Shown here in pieces: positions 18,778 to 28,596 of a stretch of DNA of 64,000 nt. Below the pieces are notes generated by a model. That model saw only the letters and a list, made by a program, of their open reading frames with translations. It was not told the origin of the DNA and ran no database searches. Each line of letters opens with the position of its first letter. Within the stretch, counting starts at the first letter, position 1. The stretch spans positions 496,001-560,000 of the forward strand of contig CACNLV010000001.1 of assembly GCA_902621345.1 (NCBI GenBank). Direction: 5' to 3'. Source of the stretch: an uncultured Pelagibacteraceae bacterium. Lineage in GTDB: Bacteria > Pseudomonadota > Alphaproteobacteria > Pelagibacterales > Pelagibacteraceae. The position numbers were made by a program, and so were the translations under genes.

Positions 18778-20234
18778 TTTAGTGCATCAATCAAAGCTTT
18801 TGCTTTATTAACTGTCTCCTCGTACTCTTTTAAAGGTTTACTATCCGCAACAATACCAGCTCCAGCTTGAACATAAAATTTATCTTTTTTGGCTACTGCT
18901 GTTCTCAAAGCAATACAAGTATCAAATTCTCCATTTGCTGAAAAATACCCAATCCCACCAGCATAAACTTTTCTTTTTGTTTTTTCTAATTCATCAATAA
19001 TTTCCATAGCCCTTATTTTTGGAGCACCTGAAACCGTTCCTGCAGGAAAACCAGCTAAAAGAGATTTAAACTTAGAGAATTTGTTATTATATTTACCTAC
19101 TACATTAGAAACTATGTGCATAACGTGAGAATATTTTTCTATAACAAAGCTTTCTGTAACTTTTACAGTATTTATTTTTGATACTTTTCCTGCATCATTT
19201 CTGCCAAGATCAAGCAACATAAGGTGCTCCGAGAGTTCTTTTTTATCTTTAAGTAAATCTTTCTCGTAAAATTTATCCTGAGATACATTTTTTCCTCTAG
19301 GTCTTGTTCCAGCAATTGGTCTTACGGTAATCTTGTTATCCCTTAATCTAACTAAAATTTCGGGGCTTGCTCCAATTATCTGAAAGTCATTGAAATTAAA
19401 AAAAAACATAAAAGGAGAAGGATTCGTTACTCTTAGTTTTTTATAAATCTCTAGGGGTGATTTAGTTAATTTAGCCTCAAATCTTTGACTTAGAACAACT
19501 TGAAAAATATCACCAATTTTGATGAAATTTTTTGCTTTATTTACCATATTCAAAAATCTTTTTTTAGGGGTATTTGACCTAACTTTTATATTTTTTTGAA
19601 TATTAAAATTTTTATAATATCTTTTTTTTATTTTTGATTGAATTATAAGAAGATTAAGCTCTGATTTAATTTCTGAATATTTTCTTTTATAATCTTTTAT
19701 ATTTTCATCAGCAAAAATGTTTATAATGTAAAAAATCTTTTTTTTTAAATTGTCGTGAACAATCAACGTTCGAGGTCTTAACAATCTAACATCAGGAATT
19801 TTCAAATCATCCTTACAATTATCTGGAATATTCTCTATATATCTTATGGAGTCATAAGAAAAATAACCAGAGATTAGTGATGAAATTGAAGGCAGATTTT
19901 TTGGTATTTCAAATTTAAAATCTTCAATAATTTTTTCTATTAATTCACTTGGCTTATTTTTTAATTTTAATCTTTTATTACCTTTAATTAAAAAAGAGTT
20001 ATTATTATTAAATTCCCAGATCTTATCAGGATTTTTACCAAAAATTGTATATCTTCCTTTTATTTTACCTTTTTCAACGGACTCAAAGATAAAACTATTT
20101 TTTTCTTGCAAAAAATTATCAATCAAATTTAGAATATCATCATCTTTTTTAACACTTTCAGATGTGTAAATTATTTGATTTTTTTTGCCTCTGTGTCGAA
20201 ACTTAAAATCATTGAAGCTTCGATTAATTATCAT
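18774..20234 (-). CDS. trpE: Anthranilate synthase component I
   Basis: TrpE converts chorismate to anthranilate using ammonia from TrpG. The 486-residue protein has a divergent N-terminal half and a well conserved chorismate-binding C-terminal half: IFQVVLSQRFEAKL, RPIAGTRPRGK, DLGRNDAGKV, SGAPKIRAMEIIDELE and YAGGIGYF. It overlaps the upstream PpiD-like gene by four bases. No attenuator-type leader peptide is visible ahead of it, since the preceding gene runs into it. Confidence 0.96.
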   Translation of the reverse strand: MIINRSFNDFKFRHRGKKNQIIYTSESVKKDDDILNLIDNFLQEKNSFIFESVEKGKIKGRYTIFGKNPDKIWEFNNNNSFLIKGNKRLKLKNKPSELIEKIIEDFKFEIPKNLPSISSLISGYFSYDSIRYIENIPDNCKDDLKIPDVRLLRPRTLIVHDNLKKKIFYIINIFADENIKDYKRKYSEIKSELNLLIIQSKIKKRYYKNFNIQKNIKVRSNTPKKRFLNMVNKAKNFIKIGDIFQVVLSQRFEAKLTKSPLEIYKKLRVTNPSPFMFFFNFNDFQIIGASPEILVRLRDNKITVRPIAGTRPRGKNVSQDKFYEKDLLKDKKELSEHLMLLDLGRNDAGKVSKINTVKVTESFVIEKYSHVMHIVSNVVGKYNNKFSKFKSLLAGFPAGTVSGAPKIRAMEIIDELEKTKRKVYAGGIGYFSANGEFDTCIALRTAVAKKDKFYVQAGAGIVADSKPLKEYEETVNKAKALIDALK

Positions 20235-21640
20235 TGAAAATAATTTTTAACACGTTCAATTGTTTTTTTGTTTAAAGTAACTTTATATTTATTATTTAAA
20301 AGTTTATCATAAGATTTTAATAATCTTTGTTTTGCATTGGTTTTTTGTTCATTCACCATATCTTTATATTTATTATTATTAAATTGAACATTTATAAATT
20401 TTCTGATTTTTGCCAAATAAATATTGTCACTCTCATAAATTAAAGCAAAAGACTTTTCTGGAAGAGAATACAATAATTTAATTGAATTAGGATCAAATTT
20501 ATCGACATCCTTTATTGAATTTAATGTTATTGTCTCAAAATTTTCATTATGCATTTTCGAGAAATCTATATCTGAAAAGTTTTTATTTTTAATTTTGGAT
20601 AGTAAATCTTTATTGTAATCAAATCTTTTTTGTTGGAAAATTAATTCTAAAATTTCATTCTTAGTTTCCTCATCTTTTATATCTGGACTTCTTTGATTAA
20701 TTTGATCTATTTTATATAAAATATATTCATTTTCAGTTTCGATTATGTCAAAAGAATTTTCTTTTAAATCAAATATTTTTTTTTCAATTTCATTCGCATT
20801 CTCAGAATATTTAAAATTTGAAATATTTGTCGATTCTATATCAAATTTTTGAACAATATTATTAAAATCAACTTCATTTGAAATATCTATTTCTATTTGG
20901 TCTATATTGTCAAAAAAAGCTTGATTATATTCATCAACACCGACTAAGTTTTTTGGATTAATTTTTGCATAACTAAAATCAATGTAATCCACCTTTAAAG
21001 TGTCTTCATTTTCTCTTAAAAATTGATTAATATCTGATTGAGCTATTTGATCTTTTTGCACATAAAAACTATTCAAGTCTATAAATTCTAATTCAATTTT
21101 TCTATTTTGCTCTTGATAAAATTTTTCAGCTAAAAATTTTGGTATAACAGTTCCTGATCCTATATAATCATATAAATTTTTCTGAGTTTCGCTATTTCTT
21201 AGTCGTGTTTCATAAATTGGTGCAGAAATATTATTTTCCAATAAAAATTTTTCGTATTTAACTCTTTGAAAAATTCCATTTTCATCTAAAAAACTTTTAT
21301 TATTCTTAATTTTTTTTGATAAAGAATTTTCACTTAAAGCAATATTAAAACTTTCTACTTCAAGATTTAATATTTCTGATGTTATTAAAGTGGAAAGTAA
21401 TTCTTCAATTACATTTTTATCCAAATTTTTTCTGATGTACTCAGGTGATATTTCCAATGTGTTTACATGGTTTAAAAAATCTTCTGTAGAAATATTAGTA
21501 TTATTTATTTTGGCGATATTATTAGTATTCCCACTACTAAACATACCACCCATTCCCCAGAAAACGAATGGAATGATCATTATAAAAACTAATACTCCAG
21601 CAAACTTAGATTTTGAAAAATTTCTAAAACTTCCTATCAT
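20231..21640 (-). CDS. PpiD/SurA_N-like membrane-anchored periplasmic folding factor
   Basis: The 469-residue protein has one N-terminal membrane anchor (FAGVLVFIMIIPFVFWGMGGMF) after a short basic cytoplasmic stretch, then a SurA_N-type helical chaperone region (about residues 40-180). This is the topology of PpiD, which assists proteins leaving the Sec translocon. PpiD is usually about 620 residues with a parvulin prolyl isomerase domain. Here the middle is shorter and I cannot find a convincing parvulin motif, so it may act only as a chaperone. A PpiD/SurA-like gene next to trpE is a known alphaproteobacterial neighbourhood. It diverges from tpiA. Confidence 0.8.
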   Translation of the reverse strand: MIGSFRNFSKSKFAGVLVFIMIIPFVFWGMGGMFSSGNTNNIAKINNTNISTEDFLNHVNTLEISPEYIRKNLDKNVIEELLSTLITSEILNLEVESFNIALSENSLSKKIKNNKSFLDENGIFQRVKYEKFLLENNISAPIYETRLRNSETQKNLYDYIGSGTVIPKFLAEKFYQEQNRKIELEFIDLNSFYVQKDQIAQSDINQFLRENEDTLKVDYIDFSYAKINPKNLVGVDEYNQAFFDNIDQIEIDISNEVDFNNIVQKFDIESTNISNFKYSENANEIEKKIFDLKENSFDIIETENEYILYKIDQINQRSPDIKDEETKNEILELIFQQKRFDYNKDLLSKIKNKNFSDIDFSKMHNENFETITLNSIKDVDKFDPNSIKLLYSLPEKSFALIYESDNIYLAKIRKFINVQFNNNKYKDMVNEQKTNAKQRLLKSYDKLLNNKYKVTLNKKTIERVKNYFQ

Positions 21641-21696
21641 TACTTTATAAATTTATTGAACTATAAAAAGCAAACCTATAGATTAAATTTTACCAT

Positions 21697-22437
21697 ATGA
21701 CAAATAAATATATGTACTTTGTAGCTAATTGGAAAATGTTTGGAAATAAAAACTCATTAAATACATTGGATAAGGTAATTAAGTTTTCAAAATCTAAAGA
21801 AATTAAGAAAGGACGGTTAATATATTGTCCACCATTCACCTTATTAAGTTCTTTTTATAAAAAGTTTCAAAATTGTTTAATAGATATTGGTGCACAAAAT
21901 TGTCACGAAAGTTCAGAATACGGAGCACATACAGGTTTTATAAATCCCAAAATGATAAAGAATATAGGTGCAAATTATGTAATTATTGGCCATTCAGAAA
22001 ATAGGAACAAGGGAGAAACTGATAAACTTATAAATCAAAAAATTAAAAGTGCAATTAATGCAAATCTTAAAGTAATATTCTGCATCGGAGAAACTTTAAA
22101 AGAAAAGAAAGTTGGTATAACTAAATCAGTTTTGTCTAAGCAAATTAAATATGGATTGAATAAAATAAAGATAAAAACAAATTTATTTATTGCTTACGAA
22201 CCTGTTTGGTCAATCGGCACAGGTAAAATTCCTAAGTCTTCAGAATTAAATCAAGTTATTAAATTTATAAAAAGTAAGTTTAAAAAGAAATCACCACAAA
22301 TCCTATATGGTGGTTCAGTAAATACCAGCAATATAAATAATTTAAAAAATATAAAAGGCTTAAATGGTTTTTTAATTGGTGGTGCATCACAAAACGCTAA
22401 AAATTTTATTGATATAGTGAAAAAAACGTATAATTAA
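21697..22437 (+). CDS. tpiA: Triosephosphate isomerase
   Basis: This glycolytic/gluconeogenic enzyme interconverts dihydroxyacetone phosphate and glyceraldehyde 3-phosphate. The 246-residue TIM barrel has FVANWKMFGN with the catalytic Lys, IIGHSENRNKGE with the electrophilic His, AYEPVWSIGTGK with the catalytic Glu, and ILYGGSVNTSN at the phosphate site. A second in-frame ATG at 21712 (MYFVANWKM) is an alternative start. A weak TTGAAC-N17-TAGATT promoter at 21656-21684 would favour that ATG. It is divergent from the ppiD-like gene. Confidence 0.96.
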   Translation: MTNKYMYFVANWKMFGNKNSLNTLDKVIKFSKSKEIKKGRLIYCPPFTLLSSFYKKFQNCLIDIGAQNCHESSEYGAHTGFINPKMIKNIGANYVIIGHSENRNKGETDKLINQKIKSAINANLKVIFCIGETLKEKKVGITKSVLSKQIKYGLNKIKIKTNLFIAYEPVWSIGTGKIPKSSELNQVIKFIKSKFKKKSPQILYGGSVNTSNINNLKNIKGLNGFLIGGASQNAKNFIDIVKKTYN

Positions 22438-22442
22438 CCAGC

Positions 22443-22745
22443 ATGGAAAATATTCTGTTAATTTTAAACATTATTTTTGCATTTATTTTAGTCATTTTAG
22501 TTTTAATGCAGAAATCTGAGGGTGGAGCATTAGGTATCGGTGTTTCTCAAGAGTCTTATATGTTTTCAAGAACAGCAGGAAATTTCATGACTAAAGCTAC
22601 GGCTGTAGTTGCAACTTTATTCATAATATGTAGCCTTGCTTTAACTATTGTTTCTAGAGGCGAACTCACACCAACAGGTTCGGTTTTAGACACAGTTAAG
22701 GAAAAAACTGAAGACACACCGTCCATTCCTGAAAATAATAATTAA
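22443..22745 (+). CDS. secG: Protein translocase subunit SecG
   Basis: SecG is the small accessory subunit of the SecYEG translocon. The 100-residue protein has two membrane segments (about residues 4-21 and 53-70) separated by the typical loop VLMQKSEGGALGIGVSQESYMFSRTAGNFMTKAT. A polar tail follows. The tpiA-secG-pyrG order is standard in alphaproteobacteria. It starts five bases after tpiA. Confidence 0.95.
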   Translation: MENILLILNIIFAFILVILVLMQKSEGGALGIGVSQESYMFSRTAGNFMTKATAVVATLFIICSLALTIVSRGELTPTGSVLDTVKEKTEDTPSIPENNN

Positions 22746-22785
22746 GACTTTTCATTTTCTTTTTTATTCGCTATAAGATAATTCC

Positions 22786-24402
22786 ATGGCGCGATTTATT
22801 TTTGTCACTGGCGGCGTGGTCTCATCTTTAGGTAAAGGATTATCATCAGCATCGCTAGCATACCTTCTTCAATCAAGAGGATACAAAGTCAGATTGAGAA
22901 AATTAGATCCCTACTTAAATGTTGATCCTGGAACAATGAGCCCATTTCAACATGGTGAAGTTTTTGTAACAGATGATGGTGCTGAAACTGATTTAGATTT
23001 AGGACATTATGAAAGATTTTCTCAAGTATCAGCAAAAAAATCTGACAACATTACAACTGGTAAAATTTATAACGATGTCCTCAAAAAGGAACGTAAAGGC
23101 AGATATCTTGGTAAGACAGTTCAAGTAATACCACATATCACAGACCGTATTAAAGAATTTATAAAAAATGATTCTTCTAAGGAAGATTTTATTATTTGTG
23201 AAATTGGTGGAATAGTAGGCGATATCGAGAGTTTGCCTTTTGTTGAAGCTATAAGACAATTTGCTAATGATATTGGAAAAAAAAATGCCTTATTTATACA
23301 TTTAACACTAGTACCATATTTAAAGTCTTCAGATGAAATTAAAACAAAACCGACACAACACTCGGTTAAAGAATTAAGAAGTATTGGAATTCAACCAGAT
23401 ATAATTATCTGTAGATCAGATAGATCCATACCTTTAGAACATAGAAAAAAAATATCGTTATTTTGCAATGTTCATATTAATAATGTAATTGAAACTGTTG
23501 ACGTTAAAACAATTTATGAAGCACCAATTAGCTTTTTTAAAGAAAAATTAGACAAAAGAGTATTAGATTACTTCAAATTAAGATCAAAAAAATCTGTTAG
23601 CTTAAGCCCTTGGAAAAAAATCACTAAGATTATTTTAAACACAAAAAAACAAGTGAATATCGCTATAATTGGAAAATATGTTGATTTAAAAGATGCATAT
23701 AAATCACTTGATGAAGCTTTAACTCACGGAGGTTTTGATAACAAAGTGAAAGTGAACCTAGTAAGAATTGATTCTGAGCAGCTCAAATTAAGCGAGATTA
23801 AATCTAAATTAAAAAATATATCAGGTATTTTAATTCCTGGAGGTTTTGGAAAAAGAGGGACAAAAGGTAAAATTGAAGCTATTAAATTTGCTAGAAAAAA
23901 CAAGATCCCTTTTTTAGGTATTTGTTATGGAATGCAAATGGCAATAATAGAATTTGCTAGAAATAAACTTAATTTAAAAAGAGCGACTTCAAGTGAATTT
24001 GATAAAAATGGATTACCTGTAATAGGATTGATTAATGAGTGGAATAAAGATGGAAAAATAATAAAAGGTACAGATAAAAATTTGGGTGGTACGATGAGAC
24101 TTGGATCCTACGATGCAAAATTAAAAGACCATTCATTAATAAAAAGCATTTATGGTAAAAGCTTAATTAAAGAGAGACATCGACATAGATACGAAGTTAA
24201 CATTAATTTTAGAGAAAAATTTGAGAAAAAAGGTTTGATTTTTTCAGGATTATCTCCAGATGGTAAATTACCTGAAATTATTGAGCTTAATAATCATCCA
24301 TGGTTTATCGGAGTTCAATTTCATCCTGAATTTAAATCTAGACCTTTATCACCTCATCCATTATTCTCTTCTTTTATCAAGGCAGCTAAAAATCATAAAT
24401 GA
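22786..24402 (+). CDS. pyrG: CTP synthase
   Basis: PyrG aminates UTP to CTP using glutamine. The 538-residue protein has the synthetase domain first (FIFVTGGVVSSLGKGLSSAS and KLDPYLNVDPGTMSPFQHGE). A class I glutamine amidotransferase domain follows from about residue 290, with LGICYGMQMA holding the Cys nucleophile and GVQFHPEFKSRP the His/Glu pair. The 40-base spacer after secG is one of the longer gaps in this run. It overlaps kdsA by four bases. Confidence 0.98.
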   Translation: MARFIFVTGGVVSSLGKGLSSASLAYLLQSRGYKVRLRKLDPYLNVDPGTMSPFQHGEVFVTDDGAETDLDLGHYERFSQVSAKKSDNITTGKIYNDVLKKERKGRYLGKTVQVIPHITDRIKEFIKNDSSKEDFIICEIGGIVGDIESLPFVEAIRQFANDIGKKNALFIHLTLVPYLKSSDEIKTKPTQHSVKELRSIGIQPDIIICRSDRSIPLEHRKKISLFCNVHINNVIETVDVKTIYEAPISFFKEKLDKRVLDYFKLRSKKSVSLSPWKKITKIILNTKKQVNIAIIGKYVDLKDAYKSLDEALTHGGFDNKVKVNLVRIDSEQLKLSEIKSKLKNISGILIPGGFGKRGTKGKIEAIKFARKNKIPFLGICYGMQMAIIEFARNKLNLKRATSSEFDKNGLPVIGLINEWNKDGKIIKGTDKNLGGTMRLGSYDAKLKDHSLIKSIYGKSLIKERHRHRYEVNINFREKFEKKGLIFSGLSPDGKLPEIIELNNHPWFIGVQFHPEFKSRPLSPHPLFSSFIKAAKNHK

Positions 24403-25223
24403 GTAACATTAAAGTTAATTGTGGAAAAATAGAAATCTCAAACAAAAATAAAATTTGTCTCATATCTGGTCCTTGTCAGCTTGAGTCAGAACAACACGCA
24501 CTGGATATGGTGGGAAAAATTAAGGAAATTACAAGTAAATTTAACCTTGGTTTTATTTATAAAACTTCATTTGATAAGGCTAACAGAACAAGTTTAAAAG
24601 GAAAAAGAGGTATTGGTTTGGATGCCTCATTACCGATTTTTGATAAAATTAAAAAAGATTTAGATGTACCAATATTAACCGATGTACATAATATTGATCA
24701 ATGTTCAGTTGTTGCAAAACATGTGGACATCTTGCAAATTCCTGCATTTCTATGTAGACAAACAGATTTGTTAGTTGCTGCTGCGAAAACAAATAAAATT
24801 ATTAATGTTAAAAAGGGACAATTCTTAGCACCATGGGATATGACCAATGTAACAAAAAAAATTTCAGATTCGGGCAATAATAATATTTTAGTAACTGAAA
24901 GAGGAGCAAGTTTTGGTTATAATACTTTGGTTTCAGATATGAGATCAATACCAATAATGGCTAAGGACGGCTATCCAGTAATTTTTGATGCCACTCACTC
25001 AGTTCAACAACCCGGAGGTCTTGGTGAAAAAAGTGGAGGTCAAAGAGAATTTGTAGAACATTTATCAAGAGCTGCTGTGGCAGTGGGTGTAGCTGGTTTA
25101 TTTATTGAAACACATCAAGATCCAGACAATGCCCCTTCAGATGGTCCAAATATGCTGCCATTAAATAAATTAGAAAACTTGTTAAAGCATTTAACAGAAA
25201 TAGATAATTTAATAAAAAATTAG
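24399..25223 (+). CDS. kdsA: 3-deoxy-D-manno-octulosonate 8-phosphate synthase
   Basis: KdsA condenses phosphoenolpyruvate with arabinose 5-phosphate to give Kdo-8-phosphate for the lipopolysaccharide inner core. The 274-residue protein has LISGPCQLESEQHALDM, YKTSFDKANRTSLKGKRG, LQIPAFLCRQTDLLVAAAKT and VIFDATHSVQQPGG. It sits between pyrG (CTP for Kdo activation) and eno (phosphoenolpyruvate supply). The stop shares one base with the GTG of eno. Confidence 0.97.
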   Translation: MSNIKVNCGKIEISNKNKICLISGPCQLESEQHALDMVGKIKEITSKFNLGFIYKTSFDKANRTSLKGKRGIGLDASLPIFDKIKKDLDVPILTDVHNIDQCSVVAKHVDILQIPAFLCRQTDLLVAAAKTNKIINVKKGQFLAPWDMTNVTKKISDSGNNNILVTERGASFGYNTLVSDMRSIPIMAKDGYPVIFDATHSVQQPGGLGEKSGGQREFVEHLSRAAVAVGVAGLFIETHQDPDNAPSDGPNMLPLNKLENLLKHLTEIDNLIKN

Positions 25224-26479
25224 TGAGCAAAATTATTAAAGTAAAAGGCCGTCAAGTTTTTGATAGTAGGGGAAACCCAACTGTAGAAGCTGAGGTTTTT
25301 ACAAAAAATAATAGTGCCAAAGCTATTTGTCCATCTGGTGCATCTACAGGAACTTTTGAAGCCTTTGAAAAAAGAGACAGTAATAATAAAAAATATTTAG
25401 GCAAGAGTGTCCTAAACGCTGTTAATTTGATAAACACAAAAATTTCAAAAAACCTAAAAGGTCAAAATATACATCATCAAGAAAAAATTGATGCAATAAT
25501 GATTAATTTAGATGGAACGAAACAAAAAAAAAAATTAGGAGCTAATTCTATTTTAGCTGTTTCTATTGCCACAAAAAAACTTTCAGCAAAAGAAAAAAAA
25601 ATATCTTTATATAAAACATTTTTTATTAAGAAGAATTTTAAATTACCTTACCCAATGATGAATATAATTAATGGTGGTGCTCATGCAAATAATGGTCTTA
25701 GAATTCAAGAATTTATGATTAGACCAGATAGAGCAAAAAGTTTTTCTGATGCAATGAGAATGTGTTTTGTAGTGATTAAAAATCTTCAGAAGTTGATTAA
25801 AAAAAATGGGTTATCCACGTCCGTTGGTGACGAAGGTGGTTTTGCTCCAATGATAAATAGTAACAACCAAGCCTTAGATTTAATAGTTTCTGCTATTAAA
25901 AAGTCTGGATTTGTTAATGGTGAGGATGTTTCAATTTGTTTAGATGTAGCAGCAAACGAACTTTTTAAAAGAAATAAATATTCTATTCATTCAAAGAATT
26001 TTATCTCTGTAGATAAATCTATTAAAGAGTATAAAAAAATTATTGAAAAATATAAAATCAAATCAATTGAGGATCCCTTCGCTGAAAATGACTGGATTTC
26101 ATGGAATAAACTTATGAAAATTATTAAAAAAACTCAAATAGTAGGTGATGACCTCTATGTTACGAACTTAGAGAGACTTAAAAAGGGTTTTTTGAATGTT
26201 TCTTCTAATGCAATTTTGATTAAGTTAAACCAGATTGGAACAGTTTCTGAAACTCTAGAGGTAATTAAATTCGCTCAAATTATAGGGTTTAACACTATTA
26301 TTTCTCATAGATCAGGGGATAGTGAAGATACATTTATTGCTGATTTAGCTGTAGGTACAAACTCGAACCAAATAAAAACAGGGTCATTAGCTAGATCAGA
26401 AAGAGTAGCTAAATATAATCAATTAATTCGAATAGAAGAAGAACTTGGAAATAAAGCAATAATGAATAAGATTCATTAA
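25223..26479 (+). CDS. eno: Enolase
   Basis: Enolase interconverts 2-phosphoglycerate and phosphoenolpyruvate. The 418-residue protein starts at GTG (SKIIKVKGRQVFDSRGNPTV), overlapping the kdsA stop. It carries SVGDEGGFAP with an active-site Glu, the metal ligands in SICLDVAANE, SIEDPFAEND and GDDLYVTN, the catalytic Lys in AILIKLNQIGT, and the signature SHRSGDSEDTFIADLAV. It is coupled to ftsB by a one-base overlap. Confidence 0.98.
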   Translation: MSKIIKVKGRQVFDSRGNPTVEAEVFTKNNSAKAICPSGASTGTFEAFEKRDSNNKKYLGKSVLNAVNLINTKISKNLKGQNIHHQEKIDAIMINLDGTKQKKKLGANSILAVSIATKKLSAKEKKISLYKTFFIKKNFKLPYPMMNIINGGAHANNGLRIQEFMIRPDRAKSFSDAMRMCFVVIKNLQKLIKKNGLSTSVGDEGGFAPMINSNNQALDLIVSAIKKSGFVNGEDVSICLDVAANELFKRNKYSIHSKNFISVDKSIKEYKKIIEKYKIKSIEDPFAENDWISWNKLMKIIKKTQIVGDDLYVTNLERLKKGFLNVSSNAILIKLNQIGTVSETLEVIKFAQIIGFNTIISHRSGDSEDTFIADLAVGTNSNQIKTGSLARSERVAKYNQLIRIEEELGNKAIMNKIH

Positions 26480-26784
26480 TGCTTAAAAAAATAAAAAAAA
26501 ATTACTTTTTATTAGTATCAACTTTTTTAATCATATACTTTTTTTTCAATCTTTTATCAGGTCAAAGAGGATTAATATCTTATTTTGATAAAAAACAGCA
26601 TTTAAAGGAACTTCAAATGGAAGAAACTTTAATAATTAATAAGATTAGGGACTTGGATTTTAAAAATTCGTTGTTAAGTGACAATCTAGATCTTGATTAT
26701 ATTGAAACATTGATTAGAGAGAGACTCTTATTTGGTAAAGAAAAAGAAAAAATTTATATAATAACGAATGACACAAAAAATTAG
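26479..26784 (+). CDS. ftsB: Septum formation initiator, FtsB/DivIC family
   Basis: FtsB-type proteins join FtsL and FtsQ at the division septum. The 101-residue protein has a short cytoplasmic N-terminus, one membrane span (about residues 8-27, [20 protein letters not shown]) and a periplasmic coiled coil. It ends with the family-typical [18 protein letters not shown]. Its place right after eno is the usual alphaproteobacterial setting. It overlaps lipA by 17 bases, where relatives often have the pyruvate dehydrogenase genes. Confidence 0.88.
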   Translation: MLKKIKKNYFLLVSTFLIIYFFFNLLSGQRGLISYFDKKQHLKELQMEETLIINKIRDLDFKNSLLSDNLDLDYIETLIRERLLFGKEKEKIYIITNDTKN

Positions 26785-27700
26785 ACCTAGGCATCCTGAA
26801 AAAGTAAAAAATCCCATAAATCCAATCAAAAAAAAACCGCAGTGGATAAGATCAAAACTGGTTAACAGCAAAGAGTTTTTTATTACTAAAACAGTCGTAA
26901 ACAAAAGTAATCTTGTTACTGTTTGCCAAGAAGCCAACTGTCCAAATATAACAGAGTGTTGGAGTAAAAGGCATGCTACTTTTATGATAATGGGAGACAC
27001 ATGTACAAGAGCATGTGCATTTTGTGACGTTAAAACTGGTAAGCCCGAAAAGCTTGATCCGTATGAGGACATTAAAATTGCTAATGCAGTTAAAAAACTT
27101 AATTTAAGACACGTAGTTATCACATCAGTTGATAGAGATGATCTGCCGGATGGCGGCTCAAACCATTTTAAAAAAGTAGTTGATACTACAAGAAAGAAAA
27201 ATCCAAATACCACAATTGAAGTACTCACTCCAGATTTTCTTAGAAAAGGTGAATCTTATAAAAAGTTACTTGAGGCTGATTTAGATGTATTCAATCATAA
27301 TATAGAGACAGTTCCTAGACTTTATTTAAAAGTTAGACCAGGTGCTAGATATTTTGCATCACTTGAACTTCTCAAGAATGCAAAGAAAGATAATAAAAAA
27401 GTTTTTACCAAGTCAGGAATTATGGTTGGTTTAGGTGAAGAACATGATGAAATTGTTCAAGTTATGGATGATTTGAGATCTGCAAATGTTGACTTTATTA
27501 CTATTGGTCAATATCTACAACCTTCTGTAAAACATCATCCTCTTGAAAGATATTACCACCCAGATGAATTTAAAGAATTAGAGTTGATTGCAAAATCAAA
27601 AGGTTTCCTTTTAGTCTCATCATCACCCTTAACAAGATCTTCTTATCATGCTGATGAAGATTTTGCTAAACTCAAATATAATAGAATTAATAGTCATTAA
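26768..27700 (+). CDS. lipA: Lipoyl synthase
   Basis: LipA is a radical SAM enzyme that inserts two sulfurs into octanoyl groups on E2 and H proteins. The 310-residue protein has both iron-sulfur motifs: the auxiliary cluster [12 protein letters not shown] and the radical [16 protein letters not shown], plus the C-terminal [14 protein letters not shown]. It overlaps ftsB by 17 bases, and its stop shares one base with the next gene. The protein substrates (pyruvate and oxoglutarate dehydrogenases, glycine cleavage) must be encoded elsewhere. Confidence 0.97.
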   Translation: MTQKIRPRHPEKVKNPINPIKKKPQWIRSKLVNSKEFFITKTVVNKSNLVTVCQEANCPNITECWSKRHATFMIMGDTCTRACAFCDVKTGKPEKLDPYEDIKIANAVKKLNLRHVVITSVDRDDLPDGGSNHFKKVVDTTRKKNPNTTIEVLTPDFLRKGESYKKLLEADLDVFNHNIETVPRLYLKVRPGARYFASLELLKNAKKDNKKVFTKSGIMVGLGEEHDEIVQVMDDLRSANVDFITIGQYLQPSVKHHPLERYYHPDEFKELELIAKSKGFLLVSSSPLTRSSYHADEDFAKLKYNRINSH

Positions 27701-28158
27701 TGCCCAAAGCTTCAGTTAAGCGATTAATTGAATGTAATAAAGAGGACTTAATTAAATTAGTATTAGATATTGAAAAATATCCAGAATTTGTTCCTTTTTG
27801 TTTTGATGCAAAAGTTTATGAAAACAAAATTGAAGGTGATTTAACAAAAATAATAGCAGATTTAACTATTGGTAAAGGACCATTTAAAGACACTTATAAG
27901 AGTGATGTGGTCTTTGATAAAAGTAAAGATGCTATATTTGTAAAAAACATAGATGGACCTTTAAATCATTTGTCAAATAATTGGACATTTGCTGATAAAA
28001 AAAATGGAATTACAGAAATTACTTTTGATATTGACTTTGAAATTAAAAATAAATTTTTGAATTCTCTAATGATTGTTTCATTTCAATTTGGATTAGAGAA
28101 AATAGCTGATGCATTCCAGAAGAGGGCAGAAGAGCTATTTGGCAGCTCTAAGAATTAA
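27700..28158 (+). CDS. SRPBCC/START-domain protein, RatA/Coq10 family
   Basis: The 152-residue protein is a single lipid-binding-like START domain: LIECNKEDLIKLVLDIEKYPEFVPFC is the family signature, and the helix LMIVSFQFGLEKIADAFQKRAEELF closes the fold. Mitochondrial Coq10 and many bacterial members help ubiquinone function. Bacterial RatA was also proposed as a ribosome association toxin. After lipA in alphaproteobacteria, the Coq10-like role is the more likely. It overlaps the convergent cinA gene by 24 bases. Confidence 0.88.
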   Translation: MPKASVKRLIECNKEDLIKLVLDIEKYPEFVPFCFDAKVYENKIEGDLTKIIADLTIGKGPFKDTYKSDVVFDKSKDAIFVKNIDGPLNHLSNNWTFADKKNGITEITFDIDFEIKNKFLNSLMIVSFQFGLEKIADAFQKRAEELFGSSKN

Positions 28159-28596
28159 ATTTAGTGCTTTTCTAACAGTAGCTTTTTGTATTGAAGATCT
28201 TTTTTTGGCTTTAAATAGGCATTTATTAACTTGTATTTTTTTACCTTTTTTAACACCAATGTAAACTAGACCAACAGGTTTTTCTTTAGTGCCACCTTTT
28301 GGTCCTGCAATACCAGTTATTGAAACATTGATGTTAGCTTTAGATATTTTAGATAAATTTTTAACCATTGCTGAGCAACATTCATGACTTACAGCACCAT
28401 ACTTTTTAATAACATTTTTATTTACTTTTAAAACCTTAATTTTGGCTTGGTTAGAGTAAGTGACAAAACCTAAATTAAAAACTTTTGATGCACCACTAAT
28501 CGAGGTTATAGAGCTGGCTAGTAATCCTCCTGTACATGACTCTGCAAGTGAAATTTTAAGTTTTTTTTTATTCAGTAGTTTTATTAAACTTTTCAT
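28135..28596 (-). CDS. CinA C-terminal domain protein (nicotinamide-nucleotide amidase type)
   Basis: The 153-residue protein consists only of the CinA C-terminal domain, which in characterised members (PncC) deamidates NMN to nicotinate mononucleotide for NAD recycling. Visible motifs are LAESCTGGLLASSITSISGASKVF, GAVSHECCSAMV and SITGIAGPKGGTKEKPVGLVYIG. The N-terminal MoCF-like domain of full CinA is absent. It starts one base inside pgpA and converges with the RatA/Coq10-like gene. Confidence 0.93.
   Translation of the reverse strand: MKSLIKLLNKKKLKISLAESCTGGLLASSITSISGASKVFNLGFVTYSNQAKIKVLKVNKNVIKKYGAVSHECCSAMVKNLSKISKANINVSITGIAGPKGGTKEKPVGLVYIGVKKGKKIQVNKCLFKAKKRSSIQKATVRKALNLILRAAK

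Noticed and set aside
26728-27228. Minus-strand 166-residue ORF opposite lipA
   Set aside because: It is fully antisense to the conserved ftsB-lipA coding region and resembles no family, so it is a shadow of lipA.
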